64,000 nucleotides of DNA. It comes from Crossaster papposus. Lineage: Eukaryota; Echinodermata; Asteroidea; Velatida; Solasteridae. The translations under genes and the position numbers were made by a program. Of the stretch, positions 11,061 to 21,949 are shown one piece after another. The stretch covers positions 2,719,001 through 2,783,000 of the forward strand of contig JBAIAA010000409.1 of the NCBI GenBank assembly GCA_037893245.1. The letters run 5' to 3'. Below the pieces are notes generated by a model, which was given only the letters and a program-made list of their open reading frames with translations, ran no database searches and was not told where the DNA came from. Each line of letters starts with the position of its first letter. Positions within the stretch are counted from its first letter, which is position 1.

Positions 11061-11900
11061 TGAGTGGTGCACCTGATACTTTATAATAGTATAACAAATG
11101 GTAATACCAAACTACATCAGTACATGTCACGGTACATTTTCGTTTTGGTTATTGTAGGTTCTATCTCACACATAACTTGTATAAAAGAGTGACCTTTGAC
11201 CTTGTCTTAAGTGACCTTTCCAGAATAATATTTCGTCTTAAGTATTCTGGATGTATGGACCTTACTTAACATTTTCTAAGTGGTTTCAGATTTGTAACAA
11301 TTTTGTCAAATAAAACCTTAATTAGCACTAATTAGCGTCTTGTCTTAAGTGACCTTTCCAGAACATAATTTTATCTTAAGTTTGTTATTTTTTACATGTG
11401 GATCAAATTCTACATTTTTCATGTGGTTTTGGTTATTTTAGGTTTCATCTCACACAAACTTGTATGAAAGGTCATTTGGTGCAAATTGACCTTTGACCTT
11501 GTCTTAAGTGACCTTTCCAGAATATAATTTTGTCTTAAGTTGGTGAATCGGGGTGTATGGACCTTATTAACATTTTCCCTGTAGTTTCAGATTTGTAACA
11601 ATTTTGTCAAATAAAACCCCAATTAGCACTAATTAGCGTGTTGTCTTAAGTGACCTTTCCAGAACATAATTTTTTCTTAAGTTGGCGATTCTGGATATAT
11701 GGACCTTACTCAACATTGGCCAAGTGTTTTCAGATTCGTAACAATTTTGGGGTACTTTGAGGGGTACCCCCCACCCCACCCAGATCTTGCCAAACTTAAG
11801 AAAAGACTTTTTGGAGACAGGGTAGGTAGCTGTACCCCACTCAGCCATCAAAGCTTTTGTAACAATTTTGTCAAATAAATCTCAGCTAGCTCTTGGTCTA
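11056..11900. repeat. Right arm of the long inverted-repeat element
   Basis: Reverse complement of 7114-8268 with about one fewer 302-bp unit. Ends GAGCTAGC/TCTTGGTCTA in mirror image of the left start. 11901-12007 holds nothing recognisable. Confidence 0.88.
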
Positions 11901-12007
11901 AAATGAGACAGTAAACAAAGTAGTCAGCTGTACCCGAGCCCATTATCTTGCTGCCTGCATGAATAGGTTTTTTTTTTGCTTTTGGATTATGTTGCTTTCC
12001 TGTCCTT

Positions 12008-12034
12008 TAAAGGGATCGTATACGTTTGGTAATT
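12008..12034. repeat. 27-bp terminal inverted repeat, left copy
   Basis: TAAAGGGATCGTATACG followed by TTTGGTAATT. The exact reverse complement is at 19768-19794. The pair brackets 7.8 kb of nested insertions, so this was a small MITE later filled by a LINE. Its end resembles that of the MITE at 31269-31472. Confidence 0.85.
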
Positions 12035-12154
12035 GGAACCCACTGTTTGTTTCAATCCTATATAGTTATAATAATAATAATAATAATAATTTATATTGCG
12101 CAAATTCCATAAAAGAAATTATGTTCAAATGCGCATAACAATGCAGTGTACTTA

Positions 12155-15100
12155 TAGACAGGGCCCAGACCAGGAAAAACTAAGGGTTTTTCCTGTCAAG
12201 GTTTTCTCAACGGTTTCATCATCCTGAACCTCAATCATTTGATATTAGATTGGGGGCCACCCTGATTTTTGCCCCTAATTCAAAATGGCCGCCAAAATCC
12301 AAAATGGCCTCTAAAATTACATAAATAACATATATACTGCTAATTACATTTAATATCAACGTTTTTTTTAGTGATTCTGTCATCTTGAATGTACACCCAT
12401 TGAATTTAGCTCCAGAGCCACCCAGAATTTGGCCTCAAATCCAAGATGGCCGCCAAAATCTAAAATGGCTGCCAAAATTACATAAAATACATATATACTG
12501 CTAATTACGTTCAATATCAACGTTTTTTTGGTGTGATTCTGTCATCTTGAATGTACACCCATTGAATTTAGCTCCAGAGCCACCCAGAATTTGGCCTCAA
12601 ATCCAATATGGCCGCCAAAATCTAAAATGCTGCCAAAATTACATAAAATATACTGCTAATTACGTTCAATATCAACGTTTTTTTGGTGTGATTATGTCAT
12701 CTTGAATGTACACCCATTGAATTTAGCTCCAGAGCCACCCAGAATTTGGCCTCAAATCCAAGATGGTCGCTAAAATCTAAAATGGCTGCCAAAATTACCC
12801 TAATCAGGTTTATACTGCTTCTTGTTTTTTTCTGTCAGAGTTTTTTCAGTGATTCCGTCATTCTAAGCCCAAGGCCTTTAAGTTTAGTCTGGGAAATACC
12901 CAGAATTTATCGCCAAGATGGCTGTCGAAATTGCTGCCAAAATGGCTGCTAAAATGGCCATCAAAAGCATCTTACTTAAAGTACATCTTCGTTTTGTCCT
13001 GTTAAAGTTCACTAAAGTTGGTTTCATTGTGGCGTCCTGAACCTAAGTCTTTTGAAATTAACTTGTGGCTACCCAAGATTTGTCCGCCCAAATCCAAAAT
13101 GGCTACCAAAATTACCTTAATCAGATTTAAACGGTCTCTTATTTATCCCCCATAATTTAGTAAAGAACCTGGCTCAAACATGTATGCACATTATTTAGGA
13201 GAGAATAAATCAACTGTTCTAGGCTGATATGACCCCAAGGAACAACTTGGGATGTGTGCCAAAATCTCTATCCGGGGCGAAAAGCCCGGAAATGACCACG
13301 CCCTTTTTAAAATGACCATGCCCTTTTTTTAAATGACCACGCCCTTTTTATCGGAAGTGATGCTGTCCTGTAAGTGTCAAAAGACATGGTGACTTTTGGT
13401 CATCTTCCATCAGCAAAACTGCTTTCCAGGCATTCTATGTTGAGTGGCGCACCACCAGATAACAAGACACCAAACCTCTAAACCTTGGTATATCACCAAA
13501 GGCATGGATTGTGTCAGCTGTGTGTGCTTCTCCATTCCTTCGGCTCAACTGCACACACGAGGAAGCTGATGACAAGATGATGTTCCATGTGCAGGACATT
13601 CTAAGTCACCAAACAGGACCTACGTACTGTCATCAGGTGACACAGATGTGCCATCAGGTCAATTTGAGAGATCTTGGCCTCCAAGAGTTCTGGCTCATTC
13701 TCAACTCACGAGTGAAAAAATCAATATTACAACTCGAGCTCATAAAGTCTCTTCCAGCACTCTATGCGCTGACTGGATGCGATACAACCAGCAAGATATC
13801 AACTAAACCTGCAGCCCTGAATGCTGTCCGCAAACCAGACAATTTCTCCCTGATCCTGAATTTCGACTGTCCAAAGCTAACAGAAAATGCAATACAGATT
13901 GCAGAACCATTCTTGGTCAAGTGTCTCAAACCATCAACAGACCTGCAGACATTTGATGACCTGCGTCTCGCTGCATTTGATAGCAATGCCCTCAAGATAG
14001 ACTTTCAGAGAACCACTTGCACCTCAACTAATGCAAGGAAACATATCATATAGAGCCTATTACCAACAGCAGCTGTGGGTCCAAGGGGTAATTCATTAGT
14101 CCCCGAGATTGTGATCTCAAAACCAGAAGGAACACTGAATGAACACTGCTCATAATTATCATACCTGGACTCTGTTGTGTTACTTTATAATAATTAAATG
14201 CTTGTTTTCTTTCTTTAAAAAAATCCTTGTATTGTTTAAATTCCGAATTGTCAGTTAAACTCTAGTAGATGACACAAATGTTCTAACTTTGCTCTAAGTT
14301 TGGAAAGTTTAATTAATAAATATATATGGAAATTCCCGGTGTGTGTATTTATTTGTATGGTAATAAGTTGACCGAACGGTTTTTAGAAATGTTCTTGTAA
14401 AATATCAAATGAACATCTTGAGCACATCAGAAAATGTCTAGCTCCAACGGTTTAGAAGAAACAGCTATGTCGGAAGTAGCACTTCCGATAAAAAGGGCGT
14501 GGTCATTTAAAAAAGGGCATGGTCATTTAAAAAAGGGCATGGTCATTTAACAAAGGAGGTGGTCATTGCCGGGCTGTTCGCCCCGGATAGAGATTTTGGC
14601 AAGTTGTTCCTTGGGGTCATATTAGCCTAGAACAGTAGAGTTATCCTCTCCTAAATAATGTGCATACATGTCTGATCAGGTCCTTTACTAAATTATGGGG
14701 GATAAATAAGAGACCGTTTAAATCTGATTAAGGTAATTTTGGTAGCCATTTTGGATTTGGGCGGACAAATCTTGGGTAGCCACAAGTTAATTTCAAAAGG
14801 CTTAGGTTCAGGACGCCACAATGAAACCAACTTTAGTGAAATTTAACAGGACAAAACGAAGATGTACTTTAAATTTAAGTAAGATGCTTTTGATGGCCAT
14901 TTTGGCAGCCATTTTAGCAGCCATTTTGGATTAGACGATAAATCCTGGGTATTCCCCAGACTAATCTTAAAGGCCTTGGGCTTAGAATGACGGAATCACT
15001 GAAAAAACTCTGACAGAAAAAAAGAAGAAGCAGTATAAACCTGATTAGGGTAATTTTGGCAGCCATTTTAGATTTTGGCGGCCATCTTATATTTTAGGCC

Positions 15101-15692
15101 AAATTCTGGGTGGCTCTGGAGCTAAATTCAATGGGTGTACATTCAAGATGACAGAATCACACACAAAAACTTTGATATTAAACGTATTTAGCAGTATATT
15201 TTATGTAATTTTGGCAGCCATTTTAGATTTTGGCGGCCATATTGGATTTGAGGCCAAATTCTGGGTGGCTCTGGAGCTAAATTCAATGGGTGTACATTCA
15301 AGATGACAGAATAACACAAAAACCGTTGATATTAAACTTAATTAGCAGTATATATGTATTTTATGTAATTTTGGCAGCCATTTTAGATTTTGGCAGCCAT
15401 CTTGGATTTGAGGCCAAATTCTGGGTGGCTCTGGAGCTAAATTCAATGGGTGTACATTCAAGATGACAGAATCACTAAAAAAAAACGTTGATATTAAACG
15501 TAATTAGCAGTATATATGTAATTTATGTAATTTTAGCGGCCATTTTGGATTTTGGCGGCCATTTTGAATTAGGGGCAAAAATCAGGGTGGCCCCCAAGCT
15601 AATATGAAATGGTTGAGGTTCAGGATGATGAAACCGTTGAGAAAACCTTGACAGGAAAAACCCTTAGTTTTTCCTGGTCTGGGCCCTGTCTA
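12155..15692. mobile_element. DNA transposon with ~1.2-kb terminal inverted repeats
   Basis: Bounded by TAGACAGGGCCCAGACC and its complement. Arms 12155-13360 and 14480-15692 are inverted copies. The direct TTA at 12152-12154 and 15693-15695 is a probable 3-bp target duplication. The arms contain ~155-162-bp tandem units (for example at 12381, 12543 and 12698) with CCAAGATGGCCGCCAAAAT words, then GTGGTCATTT/AAATGACCAC repeats near the inner edge. The 1.1-kb centre carries a gene fragment of the TGCD-motif family. The superfamily is not assigned. Confidence 0.87.
13511..14053 (+). pseudogene. TGCD-motif family protein fragment inside the DNA transposon
   Basis: 180 codons in one frame. The start contains THEEADDKM, and a block LPALYALTGCDTTSK lies near residue 85-100. 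Both match blocks of the larger gene at 60147-63990. Between them a different frame encodes an SSGDTDV block, so at least one frameshift has removed the expected middle motif from the main frame. In the 60-64 kb relative the order is EEAD, DTD, TGCD, which resembles the acidic clusters of FEN/PIN-like nucleases; that functional reading is inference. It is a fragment only: the N-terminal Cys/His-rich half of the family is absent. Its position between 1.2-kb inverted repeats makes it either the element's own gene remnant or captured sequence. Confidence 0.7.
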
Positions 15693-15800
15693 TTACATTA
15701 CAGCTAAAGAATTGGTTAAAAATAAAAAGATACAAATTATTAATTAACACATAAAAAGTACGATAACATAGATCGATCGAATACCCTATAAATCAATAAT

Positions 15801-16580
15801 TTATACATATGCAGTAAGGAACAAGTGTGTTTTTAACTTACACTTAAAATCTACAAGAGTCGGAGCTGAGCGGACATTTTGGGGCAGTCGGTTCCATAAA
15901 GTGGGTGCAGCTACAACAAATGCTCTGTCACCGAGTGTTTTTGACATCTTTCCAATGGGTGGACTGAGCAGATTAGAAGTTTGAGATCGTAAGGAATAAC
16001 GGGAATTCGCCCTTTTTGTTAATAAATCACAACGAAATTTGGGAGCCTGGTTATGAAATGCTTTAAATGTCAGTAACAATACTTTAAATTGAATACGAGC
16101 TGGAATGGGAAGCCAGTGTAGTGTCTGTAACAGGGGGGTAACGTGAGCGTATCTAGAAGCACCATATACAAGTCTTGCCGCTGTATTTTGAACACGTTGT
16201 AGTTTATCCAAGTATGATTTTGGTAAGCCAAAATAAAGACTGTTGCAGTAATCAAGTCGGGAAGTTATTAAAGCATGGACCAAAATGTTAAGGGTGTCTC
16301 TAGATAAAAATGTACGGATATGTCTAATATTGTGAATATGAAAAAAGCTGATTTGTTTAGCCATACTAAACTTCGAATCAAACCAAAGACCAAGATTGCG
16401 AGCTGTTAATACTGGTGAGATGTTGACATCGCCCACTTTGACATTAGAAATATTCACTTTAGATAGTTGTTGCCTAGTCCCAATAATAATAAATTCAGTT
16501 TTCGAATCATTTATAATTAGCCTGTTCTGTGACATCCATTGGCGAATGGCGTGTATACAACTCTCCATACTATTAACAGC
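15801..16580 (-). pseudogene. LINE RT thumb and C-terminal region
   Basis: About 255 codons continuing the RT after the palindromic insertions. The sequence shows the CR1/L2 post-catalytic region: NDSKTEFIIIGTRQQL, ARNLGLWFDSKFSM, the strongly conserved ITSRLDYCNSLYFGLP block, LQRVQNTAARLV, LHWLPIPARIQFK and a terminal LWNRLPQNVR. These blocks are diagnostic of the clade. The frame ends at a TGA/TAA region at 15801, and the 3' UTR follows. The fragment itself is intact, but the gene as a whole is not. Confidence 0.88.
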
Positions 16581-16590
16581 TTGCTGCTAG

Positions 16591-16757
16591 TATACAAATA
16601 TTGACTGCTTTGAGTGGTATAGTAAAACTAGCCTCCCGAGGTGATCCATGGAGCATTCTATTTTCCCGAGGCGAAGCCGAGGGAAAATAGAATGCTCCAT
16701 GGATCACCGAGGGAGGCTAGTTTTACTATACCGCAAAATAAAGCAGTCAATATTTGT
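16591..16757. mobile_element. Fold-back palindromic element in the LINE RT
   Basis: Two ~80-bp inverted arms beginning ACAAATATTGACTGCTTT, meeting at CCCGAGGCGAAGCCGAGGG (~16675). Adjacent to a second TIR element, so either two insertions or one composite insertion at a single site of the RT. Confidence 0.85.
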
Positions 16758-16760
16758 TTT

Positions 16761-17105
16761 ATAACACCTCACTCACAGATTCTGCACAATTTAAGCTTCC
16801 TGAAAGTATAGTAATGACAAAAAATCTCCGAATTATACGTCTCTCGATCATACGTGTACTTTGTTGCCTTGATGAACGGGTGCGAAGGTGATAGAGCAAT
16901 GTTTACGCAATGCACCGAAACACACGTCTGGGTTTCAGTCACGCTTTCGTTGCTATGCGCATATTTCGTGTGTTGCTATGCGCATAGTCCTTTTTGCGTG
17001 GTATAGTCTTTTTGAATAGCACAAGTAAAAAATAGTAAAAATAGCAAGTGACACGTGCCGCGCTCTCGGCCAATCAAGACACAGAATCTGTGAGTGAGGT
17101 GTTAT
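16761..17105. mobile_element. 345-bp TIR element (MITE) in the LINE RT
   Basis: Perfect 24-bp inverted ends: ATAACACCTCACTCACAG plus ATTCTG at 16761-16784, and the complement at 17082-17105. Flanking bases on both sides resume the RT coding sequence. Confidence 0.88.
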
Positions 17106-17107
17106 AA

Positions 17108-17547
17108 TCAGTAATATTACCTGGTTTGAATGACATGTACAATTGAGTATCGTCAGCATAACAATGGACACTAGGTAAATGTTTTTCAATAATATCAAAT
17201 AATTCAGAAGCATATATGGTGAACAGTAATGGTCCTAGACAGGACCCCTGTGGGACACCACAATTCACATCAAACCGGTCAGAGACTGCTCCTTGAAACA
17301 GAACCCGCTGACCCCTGCCTGTCAAATAAGACTTAAACCAGTCTAATGCTATACCGGTTATCCCGGTTATCCTAGAGTAAAGACGGTCTAAAAGAATTGT
17401 ATGATCGACCGTGTCGAAAGCAGCACTTAGATCTAAAAGTACAAGCAATGTGATACATTGTGAATTCATTTTCATTAGAATGTCATTATGTACCTTCAGT
17501 AAAGCTGTCTCAGTACTATGATTCTTTCTATATGCCGATTGTAGCAA
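17108..17547 (-). pseudogene. LINE RT catalytic core
   Basis: About 145 codons: QSAYRKNHSTETALLKV, LLDLSAAFDTVDHTIL (motif A, catalytic aspartate), CGVPQGSCLGPLLFTIY (motif B) and CYADDTQLY (motif C, both aspartates). It is truncated just after FKPGNITD by the palindromic insertions. The upstream RT fingers are in a separate frame (17551-17982) after a TGA near 17548. Clade CR1/L2 by the wording of these blocks. Confidence 0.9.
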
Positions 17548-17550
17548 TGG

Positions 17551-17982
17551 CTACAATGAATGGGTGGTCATGTGACTATGGATCTGAATAAACACTACTC
17601 TTTCTGTCAGTTTGGAAATGTACTGTAGATTACTAATAGGACGGTAGTTTTGAAAACCAGCGGAACTTAAATTATCTTTTTTCAATAATGGAATAACCAT
17701 CGACTCTTTCCAAACTGAGGGGAATGTACCGGACACCAAAGACAGATTAATGATTTGGGTAATAGTTGGCAATAAAACATCTAAACAGTCTACCACAAGA
17801 TTAGTTGGCATAGGATCTAAGGAACAAGATTTCTTAGAACCCGAGTTTACACAAATTTTTACATCATAATCTGTGACTGGTAAAAAACGATCAAACTGTG
17901 CACAGGTACTTGTCCTTATTTGATGAGAAACACCTAAATTATCAGTAGTCATTTCATTGAGTTTAGCATGTATATTTTCCAC
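17551..17982 (-). pseudogene. LINE RT N-terminal fingers region
   Basis: 143 codons including SCSLDPMPTNLV, PSVWKESMVIPLLKK and FQNYRPISNLQYISKLTERVV, the fingers motifs of CR1/L2-type RTs. It ends at a stop immediately before the QSAYRKNHST block of the core frame. An overlapping frame at 17949-18149 carries the linker to the endonuclease (RNSCNQRKLF, a SSISKLLKPK block). Confidence 0.85.
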
Positions 17983-18791
17983 TTACAAAAATTACCCATT
18001 TCATTGGCAAAAACACGATTGTCCACACCAAGAATCGTAGTCTGTCTTTTAGGTTTTAAGAGTTTGCTAATGGAGCTAAAAAGTTTCCGTTGGTTGCAAC
18101 TATTTTCCCTAATAAAACTAGTATAAAAATTGTGTCTAGCCTTATTCATAAGAAAACTAGCACGATTCCTTTGTCTACGAAAATGTATAAGATCATCCTA
18201 ATTTTTAGTGAGTCGCCATTTTCTCTCGGCTTTACGACGTAGTTTTTTGGATGTTTTGATCTCTTCGCTAAGCCAAGGTACAGCAGGTCGTATATTAACA
18301 GATTTATTTATTACCGGTGCATGAGCATCTAAATTAGCTCTCAGTGTCTCATTGTAACAGCACACCAGATCATTCAGTTTACTAGGTGGATTTAGGAATA
18401 ACCGATTACTGACCAAGTCATTCATAAGAACAGAACGATCAATGGCTTTAGTTTTCCTAAATGCAAGTTGTTTCACGGGCAAGTCTGGTTTACGGTGATG
18501 CAATTTACACAAAATTGAAAAGTGATCTGAAAACAAATAATCAGTGACAGGCTTGTCATCAAGAATGTCATCACATTGACGTGTAATAACCAAATCTAAA
18601 ATATGACCTCTTTCATGTGTCGGTGTATCAACATGTTGTTTCAAGCCCATTGATGTTAAAATATCCAAAAAATTGCAAAGCATCACTATTGCCATTATCA
18701 ACATGTATATTAAAATCCCCTGTAATAAAAATTGGTTCAGACGACAATACAATAGATTCAAGGTATATTGTAAACTCGTTAAAAAATACAT
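17949..18791 (-). pseudogene. LINE endonuclease C-terminus and linker
   Basis: Two minus-strand frames (18791-18198 and 18149-17949) separated by a stop near 18198. The first holds the apurinic endonuclease-like C-terminal block with ILDLVITR and YLFSDHFSILC (SDH motif), then LSEEIKTSKKLRRKAERKW. The second holds the linker to the RT. The endonuclease N-terminal frame overlaps at 18628-18791, showing a frameshift within the domain, after the GDFNIH block. Confidence 0.82.
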
Positions 18792-19500
18792 TCACGGTAA
18801 CTGGGTGTTTTGCCGAGTATGGTGGTCTATATACAATCACAAGTTTACATAAAAAGGTACCATATTCCACAGTCCATTCGGAATATTCAAATGAACTGTA
18901 TAAAGAGTCATGAGCAGCAGTTACTTTAATAGTGTCTCTAAACAACATAGCCGTTCCACCACCAGTCCTTCCAATGCGTGGGCGATCCCTGAGTTGAAAT
19001 CCCGGCGGAGTAATCGCGACCTTATGTACAACGTCCATGTCTGTGAACCGCGTTTCCGTTAGCGTAAAGATATCTGCTCTACTTGAATTCACATAGTCCA
19101 GGAAATCAGCTGACTTACTTTTCACGGATCTGGTGTTAAGGCTGCAGAGTGTCAAATTAGAATCATTTAAAAGTGAACGTGGTGGGTTCCGAGTAACTGG
19201 AACAACAGTCAAAGTACGGGGTTTAGCTATGCCACGATAGAGACATTGGGGTTGACGTTCAAACTGACCAATGATGACAGGGATTGCGTTTCTATGGTTG
19301 CGTTCGCCTCCACGTTTCCCTCTACGCCGCATAACACCAATGTTCTTCAACAATGACAACAACTGACGATCGACGTTGACATCACGTGACTGGCCTATAC
19401 AGACCAGTTGATCTCTCGAGTATCTGATTTTAGTTTGCTTACTGTTGACATCCAATGACATATAGATATATACCGTAAAACTAACCTGTAAAAATTTCAT
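18628..19500 (-). pseudogene. LINE ORF2 start: apurinic/apyrimidinic-type endonuclease
   Basis: 290 codons from an ATG at 19500. Conserved endonuclease motifs are LCSLNTRSV (~residue 127), FTLTETRF (~155), VIVYRPPYS (~228) and FITGDFNIHVD (~262). The remaining SDH motif is in the next frame. It follows a basic N-terminal leader (RRRGKRGGERNHR). This endonuclease would nick the genomic target for target-primed reverse transcription. It is frame-broken before the domain ends. Confidence 0.87.
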
Positions 19501-20017
19501 TTCAAAAGGTGGTAGCGATTTAGAGATATTGCCAAAAATCCGGAGCGGTTATGTCCACGCAGGAAAAATAATCTGCATTGAAATACACAATATGAGAAAC
19601 GTCACTGCAGTAACGCTTCTCAGATTCAAATTTTTGGAGATAAAAAGTGATATCTTTTTCCATAACCGCAGTACTTCAAAGTGAACAGTTTTTGAAAATG
19701 CATTGTACTATCCAAAGCTGCTGTACTTCTTACCAAGTAAGTTTTGATTGCCATTAATTTTTGGAGTAATTACCAAACGTATACGATCCCTTTATTAGTA
19801 TACAAATATTATTGCAAGGAAAAATCTTTAGTCCAGATTTTAAAGAGCGATTATATTTCTCCCATTCCACAATTTAAAGCCACTCAAAATTTGTTTTATA
19901 TAACTAACAAACAGGGGCCAATTTCATAGAGCTGCTTATTAAGCAAAAAATGTTGCTTAATAAATCTACTATGTATTGGTACTGCTGCTGAGTATTTAAA
20001 GTCGACATGAACTCTGT
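19501..20017. other. LINE upstream sequence and right end of the enclosing MITE (TIR 19768-19794)
   Basis: No coding region recognised. The perfect 27-bp complement of 12008-12034 is at 19768-19794. Confidence 0.6.
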
Positions 20018-20837
20018 CTACCACTTGGAAGACTTATTCCTGCCAATACTCTCATTGTTCTTGACACACTGTGGCAAAGAAAGCGGCGCTTTCCTTGGTT
20101 TTTTCTTTGGAACCAACTGGCAGCTGTCTGTTCCCAGTTTGCGCTTTTTGTCAGTAGATGTGCACACTCCCTTCACTTTGCGGCCAGTCTGCAGACACCT
20201 GCGCCCACCAAGGATGGTTGTTCGGCGACTCACAGCAGCCGGCTGGACCTTTATGGCTGTTCCTCTCCGATGTTCCTCGGGGTTTCTTTTTGCTTTCCTG
20301 AGTGCTAAGCTGGCGCCAGTGTACTTTCCAAAGGTTTTTAAGGCACCAACCATATCTGAATTCGTTTTCAGAGACTCAAACTGCTTGATAAACGTTGCGA
20401 TTGGGTCACGAAACTCCTCTGGACTTTGTCGCAACATTGAAACCAGGCTTCCTGCAGTTTCCATCAAAGATGTCTCCAGTGAAGCCAGTTCACTACCGGC
20501 CACTGAAGACACAATCCCATCACTGACGCTTGGACTATGAGACGATTTCACAGGAGTAGAGCCCCGGTTTCGCCCCAAGAACCTATTTTGAAGCAGTCGC
20601 TGTTGGTTCAAAGACTCGGAGGCTGCACTCGCAGTTGTGTTTGAACCTGACGCCACACTGTCAGTGTCACCAATCAAATCTGATGGATCAGTGGCATCAT
20701 CATTGTTTTCATGATCATCGCGAGGTTTATCTTCAAGGGTGCTATTGGAACGAGCACCCCCTTAAAGCGGAGAAAGCCAGCCTGGTCTAACCTGATCTAG
20801 TCCAGAAGCCAGAAACAACAAATGTTCACGCATCTTC
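20018..20837 (-). pseudogene. MULE-type transposase gene, 3'-terminal coding part
   Basis: A 219-codon frame (20677-20018) plus upstream in-phase sequence to ~20760. Composition is Ser/Lys/Arg-rich and probably disordered, with a basic KKRKLGT and KKKPRKAP tail suggestive of nuclear localisation. It follows the SWIM zinc finger of the transposase on the same strand. Between them (about 20838-20760) the frame shifts at least once: a DEKMREHLLFLASG block is in another frame. I recognise no catalytic domain here, and placing it as the C-terminus of the same gene is inference from position and orientation. Confidence 0.6.
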
Positions 20838-21949
20838 TCATCCCGGAGGTGGCACAAAGTTCAATGATGACACATTGAAGTGTAGTACCGGTACGATTGC
20901 ATATTGGTGCTTGCAGGGTGCGCCAGACATTCCTACAACGCAACTGCAGACTGAAATTGACATGTCCACGTTGTAGGTCACATCAGGCTTTGATTGCCTT
21001 TTGCATTGAAACGTATTGTCTCCCAGCTTTCTCACCATATCTTTCTCAATCACTCCTCCGCCTGGTAGGTACTTCTTAGATAAAGTAAAATCTATTCTGC
21101 CATTGGCAATGTTCGTTAGACGGCGCTCGTAGTAACTTGGCATTCTCGTCAGCATGAAATCGAGCAACTCTCATTGCGGCTTCCGCGTAGTTGTTCGTGT
21201 TGTTTCCTCTGGTCGGTAGGTCCTCCCGATGACAAATCGCCCATTCCTTGCGTCGTTTGATCAACTTCTCGCAGTGACCAATGTAGTTTGGATACAACTT
21301 TGCGACATCATCCGCAACCAGGGCTTCGTAGGCGGTATCGAGATCAGCACAAGTTTTTGCATAGGTCATTGTCTTTACCAAGAACAACAGACGGGGGCGA
21401 TGGTCCTCTCTGATTGCATTTTTTGCTTCCCATAAGTACCGCCACATTGCTTGGAGTAAGTGGAAGACACAGAGTATAAGGGTGGCCTCCGGAAATGCAG
21501 TATGCAGACTTTGCCTTTCACTCTCACTATCGTCAGTAAGGAATACCAGAGGCCCTTTTGCTCCGTTTCCGCAGAAGGCATCATCAGGTACAATTTCCTT
21601 GTAAAGGTTCAATGCCAGTGTCACACATTCCCGTGATTCTGACGTTACGATCAGGCAACCTAATGGCACGCCACCTGCCGAACTGTGAGTAAGAAGCATA
21701 CAAATCCTACAGTCATATCGATCCATGCCTCCAGAGGCATCGATGAAAACCAGCTCACCACTGTACTTATGCTTGCTGTGTATCCTTTTCATCATTGGTG
21801 TACATACAGCAATGGCTAGCTTCCCATTCGTCTGTCCGATCTTGGCACATATCTCCCCATTTCCCTCATTATACGACCAGATTGCAGCCTCCACATCATG
21901 AAGCATCTTTTCCCCAGACACAGCACCATAAGATTTGTCGAAAATCTTT
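20838..21949 (-). pseudogene. MULE-type transposase catalytic exon, copy 1 (56-bp deletion)
   Basis: Exon starting after a TTTACAG acceptor at 21950. The MULE core shows LVFIDASGGMDRYDC (first Asp), VFLTDDSESERQSL (second Asp), a C/H region ILCVFHLLQAMW, and GNNTNNYAEAAMRV with the catalytic Glu. Past a break, a SWIM zinc finger follows: CSCVVGMSGAPCKH (CxC...CxH). Compared with copy 2, 56 bp are missing after AMRV (near 21167), a deletion bounded by ACT microhomology, which shifts the frame (281- and 109-codon pieces). Copy 1 alone retains the complete SWIM finger. DNA cutting and joining by the DDE triad is family knowledge. Confidence 0.9.

Larger units (their letters stand above)
12066..19500 (-). 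mobile_element. CR1/L2-like LINE, minus strand, interrupted and decayed
   Basis: Minus-strand non-LTR retrotransposon: endonuclease 18628-19500, RT in several frames to 15801, 3' UTR, and a 3' tail of (ATT)n at 12066-12090 preceded by GCGCAATATAAATT, which is typical of L2/CR1 3' ends. A 3.5-kb DNA transposon (12155-15692) sits in its 3' UTR and palindromic elements (16591-17105) sit in its RT. The 5' limit is uncertain, at or somewhat beyond 19500. Confidence 0.85.
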
